Below are positions 41,686-50,138 of a stretch of DNA of 64,000 bases, piece by piece. The stretch comes from Vineibacter terrae (lineage in GTDB: Bacteria > Pseudomonadota > Alphaproteobacteria > Reyranellales > Reyranellaceae): positions 1 to 64,000 of the forward strand of contig NZ_VDUZ01000040.1 of assembly GCF_008039615.1 (NCBI RefSeq), given 5' to 3'. Position 1 is the stretch's first letter; each line of letters starts with the position of its first letter. Both the position numbers and the translations under genes were made by a program. Below the pieces are notes generated by a model. That model saw nothing but the letters and a program-made list of their open reading frames with translations, did not search any database and was not told the origin of the DNA.

Positions 41686-42314
41686 TCACAAAGAGCTTGG
41701 TTGTCCATCGCCGGCGCCGTCGGCGAGCGTCTTTTCCGCGGCAGAGTGCGTGTTGCGCCGCGGCGGCGGGAGAAGGGCGGGTGGTACCCCACGCCCTCCG
41801 TCCTTCCCCGCCAGCCTTTTTTGGCAAGCTGGACGTCATGGCAGTTGGTAGTCAGCTCAATATGCGAGAATCAGCACAGTAGATGCGTGGTTGTATAAAA
41901 GTGTAGAATGCAACTTTTGCGTTCGAGTTTTTGACGATCTATTGACGTTTCTCTTTGACGATGCTGAAGAAGTGAGTTATGTTGTGTTCATTCTGGACAT
42001 AAACGGTGATAGAGCTGTGATCGTGCCGGAGGGGAAGGCCGGCGCTTCTTTCAACAAGGCAAGCCAGGACATTTGAAGGCTGAGCGATCGGACGGAGCGG
42101 GCATCGACATGCTGCCGTCCCGTCCATCGAGTTTGGCGCCCGACCGCGGCCGTCACTGGCGGCCGTGATCCGGGGAGGCAGCGCCCGGCGCAGCAGGTGC
42201 ATCGCCAACGGCGAGGGCACCGGCAGATGCGGGCAATGCCGTCTGGCGCCGGCTTGAGCGGATCCGTCCGATCGCTCGCCACCAGGGTCCAGGCCCAGCG
42301 CACGGGGATAGGAC
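41686..42314. other. 629-bp region with a second AT-rich patch
   Basis: The 41855-42060 segment is A/T-rich relative to the surrounding genome, and one low-GC frame (41891-42076) can be read there. The flanks contain no gene I can support. A short inverted CGCCGGCG/CGCCGGCG-like motif at 41710 is too small to call. The region is best regarded as acquired or decayed DNA. Confidence 0.45.
41891..42076 (+). CDS. possible small low-GC gene, doubtful
   Basis: A TTG-initiated frame of 61 codons reads YKSVECNFCVRVFDDLLTFL, then FDDAEEVSYVVFILDING, ending KASQDI. It is composed of low-GC codons unlike its neighbours. No ribosome site is visible and no ATG opens it. It could be the tail of a foreign gene rather than a gene in its own right. 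Confidence 0.15.
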   Translation: MYKSVECNFCVRVFDDLLTFLFDDAEEVSYVVFILDINGDRAVIVPEGKAGASFNKASQDI

Positions 42315-42401
42315 ATGCGTGATCTGATCGGACATCACTGGGATACGGCCATGGCGATGGCGCTGCTCGCCGGATGCGTCTACCTCGTCGCGATGGGCTA
42401 G
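42315..42401 (+). CDS. possible small single-helix membrane peptide
   Basis: A 28-residue frame with a GGATAGGA site just before ATG 42315 reads MRDLIGHHWDTAMAMALLAG, CVYLVAMG, a short helix-forming hydrophobic peptide. Small one-helix proteins of this type are common in bacteria but hard to prove. Codon usage is consistent with the genome. No partner is identified. Confidence 0.3.
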   Translation: MRDLIGHHWDTAMAMALLAGCVYLVAMG

Positions 42402-42483
42402 CGCGGCAGCTGCCGGAGAGCAGCGGCGAGGCCACGGAAGGCGCCTCTGACGCAAGACGCTGATGCATTGGGGGGATTGCGCG

Positions 42484-42612
42484 ATGCCCGAGACGGCTGT
42501 GACGTCAACTGACGATTCTGTCCTGCGCCGGCTGGCGGTCATCGCGTCCGGGGTGACCCTGGTGACGGCCATCGCGGTCCTTGGCTGGGCCATCCTGGTG
42601 GTGCATCTGTGA
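42484..42612 (+). CDS. possible small membrane protein
   Basis: A 42-residue frame starting at ATG 42484, after a GGGGGGATT run, encodes MPETAVTSTDDSVLRRLAVI, ASGVTLVTAIAVLGWAILVV, HL: a short polar N-terminus and one strong transmembrane helix. Its layout parallels that of the small frame 83 bp upstream. The function is unknown; a protein-interaction or regulatory micropeptide is possible. Confidence 0.35.
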   Translation: MPETAVTSTDDSVLRRLAVIASGVTLVTAIAVLGWAILVVHL

Positions 42613-42691
42613 GATGGCGGGCATTGCCGCCCGCCCCAGCGCGTGACGTAGGACCTCGCCGGAAGCGCCGTGACAGCGCCTGCGGCCGAGG

Positions 42692-43513
42692 TCAGACCGC
42701 GAAGGTGGCCAGCACCGGCACGTGATCGCTGGCCTTGTCCCAGTCGCGCGTGTCCTTGACGATGCGGTAGGCGGTGATGGCGCTCTCCAGCGCCGGCGTC
42801 GCCAGGATGTGGTCCAGCCGCCGGCCGCGGTTCGACTTCCGCCAATCCCGGTTGCGGTAGCTCCACCAGCTGTAGAGCTTCTGGTCGTCCGGCACGAAGC
42901 GGCGCGGCACGTCGATCCAGTCGCGCGACTTCACCATCCGGCCGAACAGCTCGACCTCGACCGGCGTGTGCGACACGACGTCGAGCAGCTGCTTGTGGCT
43001 CCACACGTCGTGCTCCAGGGGCGCCACGTTGAGGTCGCCGACGGCGATGGCGCGCCGGCCCTTGCGCGCGCCGGCCTTGGGGGCTGCGGCGCCGAACCAG
43101 TCGGCGATCTCGCGGTAGAAATCGAGCTTGTGCGCGAACTTCACGTTCTGCTTCGGGTCGGGTATGTCGCCGCCGGACGGGATGTAGAGGTTGTCCAGCG
43201 CGACCGGATCGTCGCCGGCATCGAGCCAGGCCCGGATGTGGCGGCAATCCTCCTTGCCGCAACGGTAATGGATCGCGGTGCCGGTGAACGGCACGCGGCT
43301 GACGATCGCGACGCCGTTGTAGCCCTTCATGCCATGGACCAGCCGGTGGCCGTAGCCCAGCTCCTCGAAGGCGGCGTGCGGGAACAGGTCGTCCGGGCAT
43401 TTGGTTTCCTGCAGGCACAGGACGTCGGGCTTCTCCTCCTTCAGGAAACGCTGGACGTTGAGGATGCGCAGGCGCACGGAGTTGATGTTCCAGGTCGCGA
43501 TGGTGAGAGGCAT
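42692..43513 (-). CDS. xthA: exodeoxyribonuclease III
   Basis: The 273-residue endonuclease/exonuclease/phosphatase-fold enzyme has TIATWNINSVRLR at the start, LCLQETKC near residue 36 (metal Glu), GVAIVSR, GDLNVAPLEHDVW near 160 (catalytic Asp/Asn) and the terminal SDHVPVLATF with the catalytic Asp-His. ExoIII/AP endonuclease repairs abasic sites and 3' blocks. ATG 43513 (MPLTI) is the canonical start. The wider frame extends 22 codons with no match. It is monocistronic on the minus strand. Confidence 0.95.
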   Translation of the reverse strand: MPLTIATWNINSVRLRILNVQRFLKEEKPDVLCLQETKCPDDLFPHAAFEELGYGHRLVHGMKGYNGVAIVSRVPFTGTAIHYRCGKEDCRHIRAWLDAGDDPVALDNLYIPSGGDIPDPKQNVKFAHKLDFYREIADWFGAAAPKAGARKGRRAIAVGDLNVAPLEHDVWSHKQLLDVVSHTPVEVELFGRMVKSRDWIDVPRRFVPDDQKLYSWWSYRNRDWRKSNRGRRLDHILATPALESAITAYRIVKDTRDWDKASDHVPVLATFAV

Positions 43514-43632
43514 GGCCGCAGGGAATGGCTGAGAGGGCGCGGGGAACCTAGTACCTGGAATTGCCGGGCGCAGATACACCCGTCATCCCAGGCGCATCGC
43601 GCTCGGGATGGCGGCTGCCTTCTGGATGACAG

Positions 43633-44235
43633 CTACGGGCGGCGCAAGCCCAGCGCATCGAGCCGCTCGCGCACGAGCTCGATGCGGTCGCTGCCCCAGA
43701 ACAGCTCGCCGTCGATGACGAACATCGGCACGCCAAAGACGCCGGCGGCCTCGGCCTCGGTGCGGATCCGGTCGTGCTCGGCGCCGCCCGCGCCGCCGGC
43801 GAAGGCAGCGAAGCCGTCGGCATCGGCGCCGGCACGGCGCAGCACGGCGGCCACCGCCGCGATGTCCTCGATGTCGAGGTCGCGCTTCCAGAACAGCTCG
43901 AACGCGAGATCGAGATAGGCCCGCAGCACGCCCTGCCGCTCGGCATACAGGATGCCGATCTGGGCCGGCCGCGACTGGAAGATCTTCTGCGGCCCGCGCA
44001 AGGTCAGGCCCTGCTTGTTGGCGTAGCGCCGCGCATCCATGTACGAGTAGCGCACGCGCCGCCACTGATGCGGCGAGCGATCCGTCACCGATCCGAGATA
44101 GGACGGTATGTCGAGCGTGTAGGGCAGCCAGCGCAGATCGATGTCGTAATCATCGGCCAGGCAGTAGGCGGCTGCCTTGGCGATGAAGGCGTAAGGGCTC
44201 TTGATGTCGGTGTAGAGCAGGACTGTCTTGGGCAT
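43633..44235 (-). CDS. DsbA-family oxidoreductase / 2-hydroxychromene-2-carboxylate isomerase-like
   Basis: The 200-residue product has a thioredoxin-like insert-domain fold. TDIKSPYAFIAKAAAYCLAD has the Ser-Pro-Tyr signature of kappa-class GST/HCCA isomerases, with Ser13 the probable catalytic residue, and GVFGVPMFVIDGELFWGSDRI matches the family C-terminus with its cis-Pro. Such proteins isomerise hydroxychromene carboxylates in naphthalene degradation or act as glutathione transferases. No aromatic genes are adjacent, so substrate is open. ATG 44235 is 2 bp from the stop of the M20 amidohydrolase upstream, so the two are likely cotranscribed. Confidence 0.88.
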   Translation of the reverse strand: MPKTVLLYTDIKSPYAFIAKAAAYCLADDYDIDLRWLPYTLDIPSYLGSVTDRSPHQWRRVRYSYMDARRYANKQGLTLRGPQKIFQSRPAQIGILYAERQGVLRAYLDLAFELFWKRDLDIEDIAAVAAVLRRAGADADGFAAFAGGAGGAEHDRIRTEAEAAGVFGVPMFVIDGELFWGSDRIELVRERLDALGLRRP

Positions 44236-44237
44236 CG

Positions 44238-45416
44238 TCAATCGCGCCTGGCGAGCCGGGCCTCGACCACGCGGGCCCACAGCGTGGCGCCCAGCGGCAG
44301 GGCGGCATCGTTGAAGTCGTAGCCCGGGTTGTGCACCTCGCAACCGCCTTCATCGCCGCCGTTGCCGATCAGGATGAATGCGCCCGGCACCTTCTCCAGC
44401 ATGTAGGAGAAATCCTCCGAGGCCATGACGTAGTTGCCGTTGCGGTTGACGTTGTCCTCGCCGACGATCGATGCGGCGACGTCGCCGATCCATTGCGCCT
44501 CGGTCGGGTCGTTGACCAGCGGCGGGAAGGCGACGCGCACCTCGGTGCGGGCCTCGCCGCCCAGGCTGGCGGCGATGCCGCCGGCGATGCGCTCGATCTT
44601 CTGCTTGATGGTGGCCATCACCTCCTTGCGGAAGGCGCGTACGGTGCCGCGCAGAACAGCCGTCTCGGGGATCACGTTGTAGGCGTCGCCGGCATGCATC
44701 TGGGTGATGCTGATGACGCCCGAATCGATCGGCGCGATGGTGCGCGAGATCACCGTCTGCAGCGCGGTGATGATGTGGCCGCCGATCACCACCGGATCGA
44801 CACCGCTCTCGGGTCGCGCGCCATGCGCGCCCTTGCCCTTGATGTGGATGTCGAACAGGCCGCCGCCGGCCATCATCGGGCCGGAGCGGATCTGGAACTT
44901 GCCGACCTCGAGCTTCGGCCGGTTGTGCAGGCCGAACACGGCCTCGCACGGGAACTTGTCGAACAGCCCGTCCTTGACCATGGCCTCGGCGCCGCCGCGG
45001 CCTTCCTCTGCGGGCTGGAAGATGAAATGCACCGTGCCGTCGAAGTTGCGGGTGGCCGCAAGATAGCGCGCCGCCCCCAGCAGCATGGTGGTGTGCCCGT
45101 CATGGCCGCAGGCATGCATGCGCCCGGCATGCTGCGAGCGGTGGGCGAAGGTGTTGGCCTCGTCCATCGGCAGCGCGTCCATGTCGGCGCGCAGGCCGAC
45201 GGCGCGCGGGTTGTTGCCGACGCGAATGGTGCCGACGACGCCTGTCCTGCCGATGCCGGTCGTGACCTCGCAGCCGAATTGCCGCAGCTTCTCGGCCACG
45301 ATCCGGCTGGTGCGCTCCTCCTCGAAGCCCAGCTCGGGATGGGCGTGGATGTCACGGCGCCAGGCGGTCAGGTCGTCGGCAAAGGCCGTGATGCGCGGAT
45401 CGATCGTCATCAGCAT
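44238..45416 (-). CDS. M20-family amidohydrolase (hippurate-hydrolase-like)
   Basis: The 392-residue metallopeptidase has DLTAWRRDIHAHPELGFEEE near the N-terminus, HACGHDGHTTMLLGAA (metal ligands) near residue 103, FIFQPAEEGRGGAEAM (catalytic Glu pair) near 135 and SEDFSYMLEKVPGAFILIG (last metal ligand). Members hydrolyse N-acyl amino acids or indole-amino-acid conjugates, and also N-acetyl-diaminopimelate and related amides. The start is ATG 45416; a second ATG two codons downstream has similar support. It shares a transcript with the DsbA-like gene. Confidence 0.95.
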   Translation of the reverse strand: MLMTIDPRITAFADDLTAWRRDIHAHPELGFEEERTSRIVAEKLRQFGCEVTTGIGRTGVVGTIRVGNNPRAVGLRADMDALPMDEANTFAHRSQHAGRMHACGHDGHTTMLLGAARYLAATRNFDGTVHFIFQPAEEGRGGAEAMVKDGLFDKFPCEAVFGLHNRPKLEVGKFQIRSGPMMAGGGLFDIHIKGKGAHGARPESGVDPVVIGGHIITALQTVISRTIAPIDSGVISITQMHAGDAYNVIPETAVLRGTVRAFRKEVMATIKQKIERIAGGIAASLGGEARTEVRVAFPPLVNDPTEAQWIGDVAASIVGEDNVNRNGNYVMASEDFSYMLEKVPGAFILIGNGGDEGGCEVHNPGYDFNDAALPLGATLWARVVEARLARRD

Positions 45417-45516
45417 GTTCCCGTCGAAGGCAGGTCGGCGGGCAGTCTAGGATACGCTCCGGTGAAATGCGATGCTGCCATCACGCGCCGCCAAGAGCGC
45501 CCCGGACGGGAACGGC

Positions 45517-46449
45517 ATGAAGACCAGGGTCATCGTCAATCTCATGGCCAACAAGGGCAGCGCCGGGCGGCGCTGGCCGTCCTGGCAGCGACAGCTCGAG
45601 GCCGTGCTGGGCCCGCTCGACGTCGCCGTCACAAACGGGCCCGGCGACGGCACGATCCTGGCTCGCGCCGCGCTGGCGGGTGGCTGCCGGCGCCTGATCG
45701 CGGCCGGTGGCGACGGCACGGTCAACGAGGTCCTCAACGGCATGGTGGCGCCGGACGGCCGGATCGCGCCCGACGCCGTGCTGTGCCCGCTGCCCCTGGG
45801 CACCGCCAACGAGCTCTGCCGGGCGCTGGGGCACCTGGCGGCGCCGGACGGCGCGGTGCGGGCGCTGGCCTCGGGCCGCACGCGCCGGATCGACGTGATC
45901 CGGAGCGTCTTCCAGGGTTTCGACGGCCGGCCGGCGACACGCTACGGCTACCTCGTGGCCAGCTTCGGCGGCGCCGCCACGATCAGCCATCGCACCTCGG
46001 CCTCGCCGTGGCTGAAGAAGCTGGGCCAGGTCGCCTACTTCCTGATGACGCCGGTCGTGAGCCTCACCTATGCGCCGCGGCGCGTGACGGTGCAGGTCGA
46101 CGGCGCCGCGCCCGCCGAACGCACGATCTTCACCGGCATGATCGCCAGCGCCGAGAATGGCGGCGGCGGCCTCAAGCTGGCGCCGGGCGCCGTCATCGAC
46201 GACGGCCTGCTCGACTTCATCGAGTTCGGGGCGCTCAGCCGCGCCGAGATCCTGCTCAAGGTCATGCCCGGCCTCTACCAGGGGCATCACGTGCGGCATC
46301 CCAAGGTGTCGAGTCATCGCGGCCGGGCCTTCCGCTTCGCCTGTTCCGAGCCGACCCTGGTCGACATCGACGGCGAGACCGTCGGCAACCTGCCGCTCGA
46401 CATCACCGTGATGGAGCGCGGGGTGCAGGTGCCGGTGCTGCCGGGTTGA
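45517..46449 (+). CDS. diacylglycerol/lipid kinase family protein (YegS/DagK-like)
   Basis: The 310-residue product has the diacylglycerol kinase catalytic domain near its N-terminus (RVIVNLMANKGSAGRRWPSW, then LIAAGGDGTVNEVLNGM, PLPLGTANELCRALG) and the C-terminal beta-domain ending DIDGETVGNLPLDITVME. The GGDGT motif binds ATP. These enzymes phosphorylate diacylglycerol, sphingosine or related lipids at the membrane. ATG 45517 (MKTRVIVNL) is the family-like start; the frame extends 15 codons upstream to another ATG. It is divergent from the M20 gene and followed by a repeat and a SulP gene. Confidence 0.93.
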   Translation: MKTRVIVNLMANKGSAGRRWPSWQRQLEAVLGPLDVAVTNGPGDGTILARAALAGGCRRLIAAGGDGTVNEVLNGMVAPDGRIAPDAVLCPLPLGTANELCRALGHLAAPDGAVRALASGRTRRIDVIRSVFQGFDGRPATRYGYLVASFGGAATISHRTSASPWLKKLGQVAYFLMTPVVSLTYAPRRVTVQVDGAAPAERTIFTGMIASAENGGGGLKLAPGAVIDDGLLDFIEFGALSRAEILLKVMPGLYQGHHVRHPKVSSHRGRAFRFACSEPTLVDIDGETVGNLPLDITVMERGVQVPVLPG

Positions 46450-46506
46450 TCCGGGCTCATTCTTCTTTTCTTCGCCCCCGCCCGGCTATCCGCATAGGGC
46501 CTTTCT

Positions 46507-46590
46507 GTCATCCCGAGCGCAGCGAGGATCTCCCGCGAATGGCGCACCATGCGTCCTGCCGCAGGAGATCCTCGCTGCGCTCGGGATGAC
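46507..46590. repeat. intact copy of the GTCATCCCGAGCG palindrome family
   Basis: GTCATCCCGAGCGCAGCGAG and CTCGCTGCGCTCGGGATGAC form perfect 20-bp ends. The inner part includes GATCTCCCGCG and CGCAGGAGATC-type halves around a GGCGCACCATGCGTCC centre. It is inserted 57 bp after the lipid-kinase stop. Compare 23321-23408. Confidence 0.9.
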
Positions 46591-46712
46591 AAGAGGCCAT
46601 GTGCGATGGGCCTGCCGCTGGCGGGAACAGGGGCCGCGATTGGTCAGGCGCGTGCGATGCGGCCGATCTACGATGGCGCGATGACAGAGCCTGCCAGCCA
46701 GGAGAACCGACC

Positions 46713-48455
46713 ATGACTGTCGCGCGCAGCGGCGCCCTGGCGCGACGGCTGCTGCCCGTGCTGAGCTGGCTGCCGGCCTACAAGCGCGGCTGGCTGATGC
46801 CTGACGTGCTGGCCGGCTTCGCGCTGTGGGCGGTCATGATACCGGAGGGCATGGCCTATGCCGGCATCGTCGGCGTGCCGCCGGTCATGGGCCTCTACAC
46901 CATCGTGCCGGCCCTGGTCGCCTATGCGCTGCTCGGCACCTCGCGCGTGCTGGTCGTCGGTCCGGACACGGCGACAGGCCTGATCTCGGCGTTGACCGTG
47001 GGCGCCATCGCGGCAAAGGGCAGCGCCGACTTCAACACGCTCACGTCCACCCTGGCGGTCCTTATCGGCGCGTTCTTCCTGCTGTTCGGCGCCCTGCGCA
47101 TGGGCTGGGTGGCGGCCTTCATCCCGATGCCGGTGATGCGCGGCTTCATCGAGGGCCTGGTCTGCGTCACCATCATCGGCCAGGTGCCGCATCTGCTGGG
47201 CATCGAGGGCGGTTCCGGCAACTTCTTCGCCAAACTCTGGTCGGTGCTGCAGCACCTGCCGGACGTCGCCCCCGCGCCGGCGTTGACCGGCTTGCTGAGC
47301 CTGGCGACGCTGCTGCTTCTGCGCCGGCTGGTGCCGCATGTTCCCGCGGCCCTGATCGTCGCGGTCGCGGCCACGCTGCTGGTCGACCTGCTCGACGGCG
47401 ACGGGGCGGGCATTTCCGTGGTGGGCGCGCTGCCGTCCGGCCTGCCCCACCTGGTGATGCCGCGCATCGACTGGGTGATCATCGAGCAGCTGGCACCGGG
47501 GGCGCTTGCCATCGTGATGGTCGGCTACGCCGAGGCGCTGGGTGGCGCCAAGGCCGCCGCGATGCAGGGCGGCGGCGACATCGACCCGAACCAGGAGCTG
47601 GTGGCGCACGGGCCCGCGAACATCCTGAGCGGGCTGCTCGGCGGCTTCCTGGTCGTCGGCAGCCTGTCCAAGACCTCGGTGGCGATGGCGGCCGGCGCCC
47701 GCAGCCAGGTCGCCAACCTGGTCGCGGCCGTGCTGTGCTTCCTCACCCTGATCCTCCTGACGCCGCTGTTCCGTGGCATGCCGCATCCGGCCCTGGCGGC
47801 CATCGTGATCGCCGCGATGCTGCATCTCTCCAAGCCCCGCTATCTGCGCGACCTCTACGGGCGCAGCCGCTGGGAGCTGGCCGTCGCCGCGGTCGTCATC
47901 GCCGGCGAGCTGACCCTGGGCGTCCTGCACGGCATCGGCCTGGGTGTGCTGCTGGCGCTGCTGATGCTGATCTATCTCACCAGCCATGCCCAAGGTGCGG
48001 TGCTGGGCCAGCTGCCGGGCACCGAGGCCTATCGCGACATCAAGCGCCACCCCGAGGCCATCACCTTTCCAGGCCTGCTGATCTGGCGCGCCGGCGGCGA
48101 CCTGTTCTTCGCCAGCATCGGCCATCTCGGCGCGGGTGTCAGGGCAGCGCTGGCGGCGCGCCGGCCGCCGGTGCGCCATGTGCTGGTCGACGCCGAGTCC
48201 GTGAACTTCATCGATTCAAGCGCCTGCGACGCGCTGCTGGGCGTGATCAAGGACCTGCAAGGCCAGGGGATCAGCTTCGCCGTCGCCCGGGTGCGCGACG
48301 AGGTGCGCGAGCGCATGCGGCTTGCCGGCATCGAGGCCGCCATCGGCGCGGAAGCCTTCCACGAACGGGTGACAGACGGCATCCGCGCCTGGCAGGCGGC
48401 AGAGAAGGCGCACGGCGCGCGGCGCGTGCCAGATCCCGCGCGGGACTCAGGATGA
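46713..48455 (+). CDS. SulP-family anion transporter with STAS domain
   Basis: The 580-residue protein has a membrane domain with about 10-12 helices from residue 30 to 440 (AGFALWAVMIPEGMAYAGIV, GLYTIVPALVAYALLG, FLVVGSLSKTSVAMAAGARS) and a C-terminal STAS domain (RHVLVDAESVNFIDSSACDA, LLGVIKDLQGQGI) with the Ser of DSS. SulP proteins move sulfate, bicarbonate or dicarboxylates, usually by H+ or Na+ coupling. GGAG lies 9 bp before ATG 46713. Distinguishing the anion would need phylogenetic comparison. It is monocistronic. Confidence 0.93.
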   Translation: MTVARSGALARRLLPVLSWLPAYKRGWLMPDVLAGFALWAVMIPEGMAYAGIVGVPPVMGLYTIVPALVAYALLGTSRVLVVGPDTATGLISALTVGAIAAKGSADFNTLTSTLAVLIGAFFLLFGALRMGWVAAFIPMPVMRGFIEGLVCVTIIGQVPHLLGIEGGSGNFFAKLWSVLQHLPDVAPAPALTGLLSLATLLLLRRLVPHVPAALIVAVAATLLVDLLDGDGAGISVVGALPSGLPHLVMPRIDWVIIEQLAPGALAIVMVGYAEALGGAKAAAMQGGGDIDPNQELVAHGPANILSGLLGGFLVVGSLSKTSVAMAAGARSQVANLVAAVLCFLTLILLTPLFRGMPHPALAAIVIAAMLHLSKPRYLRDLYGRSRWELAVAAVVIAGELTLGVLHGIGLGVLLALLMLIYLTSHAQGAVLGQLPGTEAYRDIKRHPEAITFPGLLIWRAGGDLFFASIGHLGAGVRAALAARRPPVRHVLVDAESVNFIDSSACDALLGVIKDLQGQGISFAVARVRDEVRERMRLAGIEAAIGAEAFHERVTDGIRAWQAAEKAHGARRVPDPARDSG

Positions 48456-48627
48456 CGATGATGCGGAAGGACGAGGCGTGCGTGCGCGTCTCAGGATGCG
48501 CGGTTGCGGGGCTTGCGCGGCAGGTGGTCAGCCAGCGTCAGCCATGGCACGGCCAGAATGGCGGGCGCGGTCAGCCGATAGCGGACTGCGCCGCACTGGC
48601 ATCCACCGCTGGCCGCCGGGTGCGCCA

Positions 48628-48852
48628 TCAGCGCCAGAAGCCTTTCTCGCCCTCGGTCCGGGCGGTCGCTCGATCAAGTCCGATATCGGCCAGCATGCGG
48701 TCGTCGAGCGTCAGCAGCGTGCGCCGCGAACGCGCCATCTCGAGCCGGTTCTGCAGCCAGTCCAGCCCGGTGGCGGGCAGGGTGAAGACGCGGCCGAACA
48801 GCCGGCCGGCCGCCGCGGAGGTTTCGAGGTAGGTGTCCGCCATGAGAGCCAT
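48628..48852 (-). CDS. DUF1127 small protein
   Basis: The 74-residue protein ends in the Arg-rich DUF1127 (YjiS-like) motif: RLEMARSRRTLLTLDDRMLA, DIGLDRATARTEGEKGFWR. Alphaproteobacterial DUF1127 proteins affect small-RNA function, carbon metabolism or phosphate homeostasis and bind RNA, but each paralogue differs. A hydrophobic-to-amphipathic N-terminal region (RLFGRVFTLPATGLDWLQNR) precedes it. GGAG is placed 9 bp before ATG 48852; MADT three codons on is an alternative start. It is divergent from the LysR gene. Confidence 0.9.
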   Translation of the reverse strand: MALMADTYLETSAAAGRLFGRVFTLPATGLDWLQNRLEMARSRRTLLTLDDRMLADIGLDRATARTEGEKGFWR

Positions 48853-48997
48853 GGCTCAACTCCACTGAGGCTTTGCATCGGGACAATTCCCGGAGTGTCG
48901 GTGCCTCGTTGTCGGCAAGATGGTGCTCTTGCGTGATACCCACAAACGATGCTTTCTTGTCCTATGACACAAATTTCCTAACCCTCGAGGTCAAGAC

Positions 48998-49882
48998 ATG
49001 GCGCGCGCGCTGCCGCCGCTCAATGCCTTGCGCGCCTTCGAAGCGGCGGCGCGCCACGGCAGCTTCGTGGCCGCCGCCGACGAGCTCAGCGTCACGCCGG
49101 CGGCGATCAGCCACCAGGTCAAGGCGCTGGAGGAGCGGCTGGGCGTGACGCTGTTCCGCCGCCTGGCGCGCGGCCTGGCGCTGACCGCCGAGGGCGATGC
49201 GCTGCTGCCTGATTTGCGCGACGCCTTCGATCGCATGGCGCTGGCATTGGACCGGATCGGCCGCCAGTCCGGGGGGCGGGTGCTGACCATCAGCCTGGTG
49301 ACGACCTTCCTGCTCGCCTGGCTGGTGCCGCGGCTGCATCGCTTCCAGACCAAGCATCCCGATATCGAGGTGCGCATGACCACGGCGCGCCATACCGTCG
49401 ATTTCGGGCGCGAGGATATCGACGCGGCGGTGCGTTTCGCGGCCCGGCCGGAAGACGGCCTGTTCGCCATGAAGCTGTTCAACGACGTGCTGACGCCGCT
49501 GTGCGGCCGGCGCTACCGCGACCGGGTGAAGACGTTCGACGACCTGCGCAAGGTGCCGCTGATCGACACCGCCTATCTGCCGGAATGGCCAATCTGGCTG
49601 GAGGCGGTGGGCCTGCAGGCGCTGAAGCCGCGGCGCTCGCTGGCGTTCGATTCGACCAAGATCGCCGTCGAGGCTGCCATCGAGGGCGCCGGCGTCGCGC
49701 TCGGCCCGCCCAACCTGTTCCGCGAGGAGATCGAGGAGGGCCGCCTGTTCCAGCCCTTCCCGCAGGTGGTGGAGAGCGGCAAGGCGTGGTGGTTCGTCTG
49801 CCCCGCGACCACGGCCGACCGCCCCAAGATCAAGGCCTTCCGCGCCTGGCTCGACGAGGAGCTGGAACGGGATACGAAGTGA
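48998..49882 (+). CDS. LysR-family transcriptional regulator, GcvA-like
   Basis: The 294-residue regulator starts MARALPPLNALRAFEAAARH and has the helix-turn-helix FVAAADELSVTPAAISHQVK, then ALEERLGVTLFRRLARGLAL. The effector domain from about residue 90 (VLTISLVTTFLLAWLVPRLH) has the GcvA/AmpR-like pattern. Such regulators act on neighbouring or distant operons in response to small ligands. Upstream, the divergent DUF1127 gene is the local candidate target. Immediately after its stop codon begins the REP-bracketed RAYT remnant. Confidence 0.95.
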   Translation: MARALPPLNALRAFEAAARHGSFVAAADELSVTPAAISHQVKALEERLGVTLFRRLARGLALTAEGDALLPDLRDAFDRMALALDRIGRQSGGRVLTISLVTTFLLAWLVPRLHRFQTKHPDIEVRMTTARHTVDFGREDIDAAVRFAARPEDGLFAMKLFNDVLTPLCGRRYRDRVKTFDDLRKVPLIDTAYLPEWPIWLEAVGLQALKPRRSLAFDSTKIAVEAAIEGAGVALGPPNLFREEIEEGRLFQPFPQVVESGKAWWFVCPATTADRPKIKAFRAWLDEELERDTK

Positions 49883-49883
49883 C

Positions 49884-50138
49884 TGGGAGCGCCGGCTTCC
49901 AGCCGGCATCATCATTCCGCGCCGCGATATCGAGCGCTGTTCCAGCGCCATTCGCGAGGTGCCGACACCAGGCCCGCCTTCACCGGGTTGGTCTGGACGA
50001 TGCCTGCGCCATCGAAGTGAGGCAGGTAGCCGCGCGAATACCAGCCCTTTTCGCTGGTTCCGTCATCACCTTGCGCCATTCGCTCGGCCTGCTTGTTGGA
50101 CTCGGGCCGCTTGAGCCGGCTGGAAGCCGGCGCTCCCA
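49884..50138. mobile_element. REP-bracketed element containing an internally deleted RAYT remnant
   Basis: The REP core TGGGAGCGCCGGCTTCCAGC(CGGC) at 49884-49907 is exactly inverted at 50115-50138, the same unit as the REPIN at 34106. Between them lies a broken REP-associated tyrosine transposase gene. The whole is 255 bp and inserted directly between the LysR stop and the DUF4846 stop, abutting both. It looks like a non-autonomous derivative of a RAYT-plus-REP unit. Confidence 0.75.
49912..50079 (-). pseudogene. RAYT (REP-associated tyrosine transposase) remnant with central deletion
   Basis: The 55-codon frame reads WYSRGYLPHFDGAGIVQ, typical of the RAYT N-terminus, directly joined to NPVKAGLVSAPREWRWNSAR, Y, the characteristic RAYT C-terminus. 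The HUH catalytic middle and Tyr domain, about 100 codons, are missing. ATG 50079 (MAQGDDGTSEKGW) is the likely old start. No active transposase is expected; mobilisation would require an intact RAYT elsewhere. Confidence 0.8.
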
